A stretch of 64,000 nt of DNA from Bacteroidota bacterium. Its GTDB lineage: Bacteria > Bacteroidota > Bacteroidia > AKYH767-A > OLB10. The stretch is from the NCBI GenBank assembly GCA_016714535.1, contig JADKDR010000005.1, positions 62,001 to 126,000 of the forward strand, given 5' to 3'. The stretch's first letter is position 1. Every line of letters begins with the position of its first letter. Both the position numbers and the translations under genes were made by a program. The notes beneath the pieces are model-generated. The model did not search any database. It had not been told where the DNA came from and saw only the letters and a list, made by a program, of their open reading frames with translations. Positions 59,526 to 64,000 of the stretch are shown here, in pieces.

Positions 59526-60755
59526 ATGAAAAAATATTTCAGTCAAGTAATCTTTTTATTCGTCTTTATTTCTTTTGCAAAAGCGCAATCGGTGCAGTTA
59601 TTCAATACTAGCAACTCTCCATTAACTGACAATACAGTAAGAAGCATTAAAAGGGATAGTACAGGCACTATGTGGATTTGTACCGATTATGGCTTATGCA
59701 CCTATAATGCCGGCACTTGGGCTGTTTATACAACTGCCAATTCAGGGTTGCCTGATAATGCAATACGTACCGTTGCTTTTGACAAGCTTGGCAATACCTG
59801 GATTGGCACTGCAAACGGTGGATTGGTAAAGTATGATGGCACTACGTATACGGTGTATGATATCTTTAATAGCGGTATTCCTGATAACTCTGTTAAATGC
59901 ATTGCCTTTGATACCGCAGGAGTAATTTGGGTAGGAACAATTGGCGGGCTCGGGCGTTTTGATGGTACTAACTGGACCACCTTTAATATGTTTAATTCGG
60001 GAATGGTAAGCAGCAATGTAGCCGGTCTTTTTTTTGATGTTGATAATACCTTATATGCCGGTACTATAAATGGGGGATTGTCGATATTTAAGTCCGATAC
60101 TTTATATACTACGCTAACTTACCAAAATTCGTTTTTGCCTGATAATACCGTTCTCGATATTTTGAAAGATACCAATAACATCCTATGGTTGGCTATGCCT
60201 GCCAATGGCATTACGGCATTTATCAACGGCATTTCGTTTGTAAATTACAGTACCACCTCTTCTGGCATTGCATCCAACTCACTTAACGATTTTGAGATTG
60301 ATGATAAAAACAACATTTGGATGGCAAGCCTTGATAGTGGGGTGCTGTACAAATATGGAATTAGTTTTTTAAGTTATAATACCTCAAACATTCCCACCTT
60401 TTCCGATAACTCAGTACTTTGTGTTACTTGCCATGCAGGAGAAATTTGGGCCGGAACTTCAAGCAATGGTATCGTAGTGTTTACACCCTTTTTTACTTCC
60501 ATCGCTGAAGAAGAACTTGCTCATACCACCCTGTTCCCAAACCCATGTGTAAATTTTGTACAGTTAACTTCTAATAAGGAGATAAAAGCAATAAGCATCT
60601 ACAATACAGCAGGCATGCGCCTGCCTGCAAATTCAAGTTTTCAAAATGAGTTATCGCTTGTTATTGATATGAGTAAGTTTACGAGCGGAGTATATTTTAT
60701 ACATGTAAGTTACATGCATGGAGGACAACAGTTGCACAAAATAATTAAGCAGTAA
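59526..60755 (+). CDS. T9SS-sorted propeller protein
   Basis: 409-aa secreted protein: signal peptide KKYFSQVIFLFVFISFAKAQ, then at least seven Reg_prop-type repeats (TMWICTDYGLCTYNAGTW, NTWIGTANGGLVKYDGTTY, VIWVGTIGGLGRFDGTNW). The type A sorting domain starts at TTLFPNPCVNFVQL and ends QQLHKIIKQ. Extracellular; the function of the propeller is unknown, perhaps binding. TACTTTTA at 59493-59500 is close to a -7 box. It converges with the ABC exporter gene with no gap and no terminator between them. Confidence 0.85.
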   Translation: MKKYFSQVIFLFVFISFAKAQSVQLFNTSNSPLTDNTVRSIKRDSTGTMWICTDYGLCTYNAGTWAVYTTANSGLPDNAIRTVAFDKLGNTWIGTANGGLVKYDGTTYTVYDIFNSGIPDNSVKCIAFDTAGVIWVGTIGGLGRFDGTNWTTFNMFNSGMVSSNVAGLFFDVDNTLYAGTINGGLSIFKSDTLYTTLTYQNSFLPDNTVLDILKDTNNILWLAMPANGITAFINGISFVNYSTTSSGIASNSLNDFEIDDKNNIWMASLDSGVLYKYGISFLSYNTSNIPTFSDNSVLCVTCHAGEIWAGTSSNGIVVFTPFFTSIAEEELAHTTLFPNPCVNFVQLTSNKEIKAISIYNTAGMRLPANSSFQNELSLVIDMSKFTSGVYFIHVSYMHGGQQLHKIIKQ

Positions 60756-62533
60756 TTAATTTAAATTTAGAACCGGCTTTGTATAAGTGCGTTCGCCTAT
60801 TTGCTGACGCCACATGGCATAATACAAACCTTTTTCTTTAACGAGGTCATCGTGTTTTCCGGCTTCTACTATTTTTCCTTTTTCTAAAACATAAATTCTA
60901 TCGGCATGCATAATCGTACTTAGGCGGTGTGCAATAAGAATGGTGATATGGTTACCGCTTTTAGAAATGCTGCGAATGGTGGAAGTAATTTCCTCTTCAG
61001 TTATCGAGTCAAGGGCAGAGGTGGCTTCATCAAAAATGAGTAAGGCCGGATTTCGTAGCAATGCCCGTGCAATTGATAGGCGTTGTTTTTCGCCTCCCGA
61101 AACTTTTATACCCCCTTCGCCAATTACTGTTTCTATACCATTATCAGCTCGAGATAATAGCGATTGGCATGATGCACGTTGCAAGGCGCGATTCAGTTCC
61201 TCGTCAGTTGCAGTAGGATTTACAAACAAAAGATTTTCTTTAATGGTGCCGGCAAATAATTGGGTGTCTTGTGTTACAAAACCGAGGGTGCTACGCAACT
61301 CGGCAAGGTCAATATCATTAATACTTTTTTTGTTGTACAACACATCCCCTTGATTGGGTCGGTACAAGCCAACAAGCAATTTTACCAGCGTAGTTTTTCC
61401 ACTTCCCGATGGACCAACAAATGCAATGGTTTCTCCAATTTTTGTTTTAAAGTTAACCCCATTCAATGCCGGGCTGGTTGCAGATTGATGTTTAAATTCA
61501 ACATTGTTGAATTCGATGTGTTGCAAGGAGCCAAGTGGCACAGGCTGCTCTGCACGCGGTTCGAGCGGTGTTTCCATAATGCCTTTAAAATTGCTGAGCG
61601 ATACTTCAGCTTCGCGATATACCGCAATTACATTTCCAATTTCCTGCAATGGGCCAAAAATAAAGAAGGAGTAAAAGGTCATGGTCATCATTTCGCCAAG
61701 CGTAATGGTGTTTTTAAAGATCATGTAGTATAACAGAAACACAAAACTAGTGCGCACAAAATTTACCATCGTGCCTTGAATAAAATTTAGACTGCGTACA
61801 AACCGCACTTTTTTAATTCGAGACTGAGAATTTTTTTTGTAATTCCATTAAGATGTAAAATTTCCTGTTTCTGTAAGCCTAAACTTTTTACTAACTCAAT
61901 GTTACGCAATGATTCGGTGGTGCTGCCTGCAAGGGCAGTTGTTTCACCAACTATTTCGCGGCTAATTTTTTTTATTCCTTTACTTAGGAAATTACTTGTA
62001 ACGACCAACAAAATTGCAGCAAATAAGAAAAAGGGAATGAGCGCCCAATGCAGTCTCACTGCATAAACGGATACAAATATTAATCCTACCAGCGTTTGAA
62101 AAACAATATTGATGGATGATATAATCAGTTTCTCACTATCGATTCTTACCTTTTGTAACTTGCCCAGGGTTTCGCCACTTCGCTGGTCTTCAAATACCTC
62201 ATACGGAAGCTCGATAGAATGTGCAATGCCATCGCTATAAATTTTTGCTCCCATGCTTTGTGTAATCACATTGGTATAATAGTCCTGAAAATTTTTTGCA
62301 ATCCTCGAAATCATGGCCACGCCCATTATGGCAAGCAAATAATAAATAATGCTATGTAGGAATTCCATTGCATTACCATTAAAAATATCTTTGGCTTTCA
62401 CACCAAAACGATCAATCATTTTGCCTGCTATATAAGGGTCCATCATCGAAAAACTTTGATTAATAGCAGCCAGCAGCAAGGCTACTAACAAGTAGCCTTT
62501 ATAGTTTTTTAGGTAATGAAGAAGAATTTGCAT
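60756..62533 (-). CDS. ABC transporter, permease fused to ATPase (exporter), one frameshift
   Basis: About 592 aa when frames 61787-62545 and 60756-61808 are joined at a six-A run (61809-61814) that lacks one A: LELKK should continue VRFVRSLNF. Six membrane helices in residues about 15-310 (first one YLLVALLLAAINQSF). The nucleotide-binding domain has Walker A GPSGSGKTTL, Q-loop GFVTQDTQLF, signature VSGGEKQRLSIAR, Walker B LLIFDEATSALD and the H-loop IAHRLS. Half-transporter of the MsbA/lipid-exporter type; substrate unknown. ATG 62533 preferred to TTG 62545; TACCTTTG lies just upstream. Confidence 0.9.
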
Positions 62534-62595
62534 TGTAGTGGTCAAAGGTATGAAAAATAGGAGGCGGTAATGGTTTAAGAAGCGATGGGATGAAA

Positions 62596-64000
62596 TTAAA
62601 ATTTCATGCCGAGCTGTGCCATCATAAAAGAAAAAACATCGGTTTGCTCAGCAATCAACTTTGATGTTGGTTTGCCGGCACCGTGCCCTGCATTGGTATC
62701 TATTCGTATCAGTAAAGGATTGTTTCCTCCATGTGCTGCTTGAAGCGTAGCTGCAAACTTAAATGAATGTGCAGGCACTACGCGGTCGTCATGATCTCCG
62801 GTAGTTATTAGCGTAGCGGGATAGGCGGTACCTTGTTTTACATTTTGCAAAGGAGAATATTTGATTAGCGTTGCAAATTCACTTTCGTTATCACTGCAAC
62901 CGTAATCGGTTTTCCATGCCCAACCTATGGTAAATAAATGATAGCGTAACATATCTAACACGCCCACAGCCGGCAATGCAACTTTAAACAAGTCGGGGCG
63001 TTGGGTCATACATGCACCTACCAGTAAGCCACCATTGCTGCGTCCGCTAATGGCAAGTTTTGAAGGTGTAGTATACTTTTCTGCAACAAGAAATTCGGCA
63101 GCAGCAATAAAGTCATCAAATACATTTTGCTTTTGCAATTTAGTACCTGCCTTATGCCAGGCTGCACCGTACTCACCACCACCGCGAATGCATGGCATTG
63201 CAAATATTCCACCACGCTCAATAAATACCATGCGCTCAGGCTTATACTCGGGAGTTTTGCTTATATTAAAGCCTCCATAGCCAAACAACAAAACAGGGTT
63301 ATTGCCATCTTGTTTTATCCCTTTTTTGTAGGTAATAAACATGGGTATGCGTGTGCCATCTTTGCTCTTGTAAAATACTTGTTTGGTTTCATAGTCATTT
63401 TTATCAAAAGGTAATTTAGGTTCAAAGTGAATGGCAAGAATTTTTTTATAAACATCATATTTATAAATCACCTGTGGGCTAATGAAATTTGTTGCCGAAA
63501 AAAACACAAGACTATCTTCACGGTTACTTGTAATCATTTCAATGGTATTGGAACCCGGTACTTGCAGTGTTGTTTCATACACTCCCTTTAAATTATAAAT
63601 TTTTAACTCATGCCTGGCATCGTGCATATACTTTACTACGATTTTTTCAGAACACATGTTCACGCTTTGCATTACATCATCTTGTTCGGCAATCAGTGTT
63701 TGCCATTTTTCTTTTGCTGGATTTTTTGTATCAATTACTATCAGTCGTCCGCGGGGTGCGCCATCGTTAGTAAACACCAATAGTTTTGTGCCAATATTAT
63801 CAATCACCTGATAGTCGAAATTAAAGCTATCGACAACCGTAATAAAGGTGCTACCCTGTTGGCGAAGATCTTTAAACATGAGCGAGTTTCCCGATGTGCT
63901 TTCGCTTCCATATACAATCAAAAAGCTTTCATCACTGGTAGTTTGTGCACTAAAATTTCGCAATGGAAATTTTTTGTCTTCATATACCATTACATCTTTG
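62596..64000 (-). CDS. Prolyl oligopeptidase family serine peptidase, N-terminus beyond window
   Basis: At least 468 aa of an S9A peptidase that cleaves small peptides after proline. The window end cuts the N-terminal propeller part. Catalytic triad: Ser in ISGRSNGGLLVG, Asp in TGDHDDRVVPAHS, His in NAGHGAGKP. The propeller tail (before residue 230) has KDLRQQGSTFITVVD and similar blades. Likely periplasmic, as usual in Bacteroidota, but the signal sequence is not visible here. Its stop lies 50 bases upstream of the ABC exporter start. Confidence 0.93.
   Translation of the reverse strand, partial: KDVMVYEDKKFPLRNFSAQTTSDESFLIVYGSESTSGNSLMFKDLRQQGSTFITVVDSFNFDYQVIDNIGTKLLVFTNDGAPRGRLIVIDTKNPAKEKWQTLIAEQDDVMQSVNMCSEKIVVKYMHDARHELKIYNLKGVYETTLQVPGSNTIEMITSNREDSLVFFSATNFISPQVIYKYDVYKKILAIHFEPKLPFDKNDYETKQVFYKSKDGTRIPMFITYKKGIKQDGNNPVLLFGYGGFNISKTPEYKPERMVFIERGGIFAMPCIRGGGEYGAAWHKAGTKLQKQNVFDDFIAAAEFLVAEKYTTPSKLAISGRSNGGLLVGACMTQRPDLFKVALPAVGVLDMLRYHLFTIGWAWKTDYGCSDNESEFATLIKYSPLQNVKQGTAYPATLITTGDHDDRVVPAHSFKFAATLQAAHGGNNPLLIRIDTNAGHGAGKPTSKLIAEQTDVFSFMMAQLGMKF

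Overview
The window looks like chromosomal DNA of a Bacteroidota bacterium, probably from the Chitinophagales/Sphingobacteriia side, or a binned or assembled relative. The evidence is low GC content, TAnnTTTG-type -7 promoter boxes with a TTTG/TTG -33 box, type IX secretion (T9SS) C-terminal sorting domains on large secreted proteins, an ExbB-ExbD-ExbD-TonB cluster of Bacteroidota type, and RpoB/RpoC of Bacteroidota length (about 1275 and 1423 aa).

Layout. 0.1-3.7 kb: hypothetical gene, GT4 glycosyltransferase and asparagine synthase. 3.7-4.3 kb: non-coding, with a gene remnant and an inverted-repeat element. 4.3-6.3 kb: phosphatidylserine decarboxylase and glutamate dehydrogenase on the minus strand. 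6.5 kb: a second inverted-repeat element. 7-10.7 kb: a minus-strand four-gene operon of three lipoproteins (one with a cytochrome c-like CX4CH site) and a DUF1501-like Tat-exported protein, recalling planctomycete PSCyt/DUF1501 modules. 11.2-25.1 kb: the informational core tRNA-Thr-Tyr-Gly-Thr, tuf, tRNA-Trp, secE, nusG, rplKAJL, rpoBC, closed by a strong terminator.

25.1-42.6 kb: the accessory heart of the window, all on the minus strand. A giant T9SS cargo gene (about 2.6 kaa after one frameshift) is followed by a decayed tandem array of four about 490-aa T9SS propeller-like paralogues. They are interspersed with truncated C-terminal pieces of giant-protein paralogues and four palindrome-ended elements. 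Two of these elements (about 520 bp) each carry an identical DUF559 (PD-(D/E)XK-type) nuclease gene. The other two (205 and 155 bp) have only the ends, like MITEs. This is the best candidate here for an under-described mobile system. The giant gene begins next to a 14-G tract and the remains of an IS4/IS1634-like transposase.

43.6-64 kb: small membrane protein and TonB/ExbD/ExbD/ExbB energy transduction; fabI divergent from an acyl-CoA dehydrogenase around a 20-bp perfect palindrome; polysaccharide export (Wza-like lipoprotein, Wzc-like tyrosine autokinase, orphan receiver); a propeller-guanylate cyclase sensor; a secreted unknown; mnmA; a T9SS propeller protein; an ABC exporter; and a prolyl-oligopeptidase cut by the window end.

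Caution on sequence quality. rpoB, wzc, the giant T9SS gene, the cyclase gene and the ABC exporter gene are each broken by a single-base indel, and tRNA-Trp appears to lack two bases. Essential genes are affected and three of the indels in the window lie in homopolymers. Many of these breaks are therefore probably sequencing or assembly errors, and I annotate those genes as single loci.
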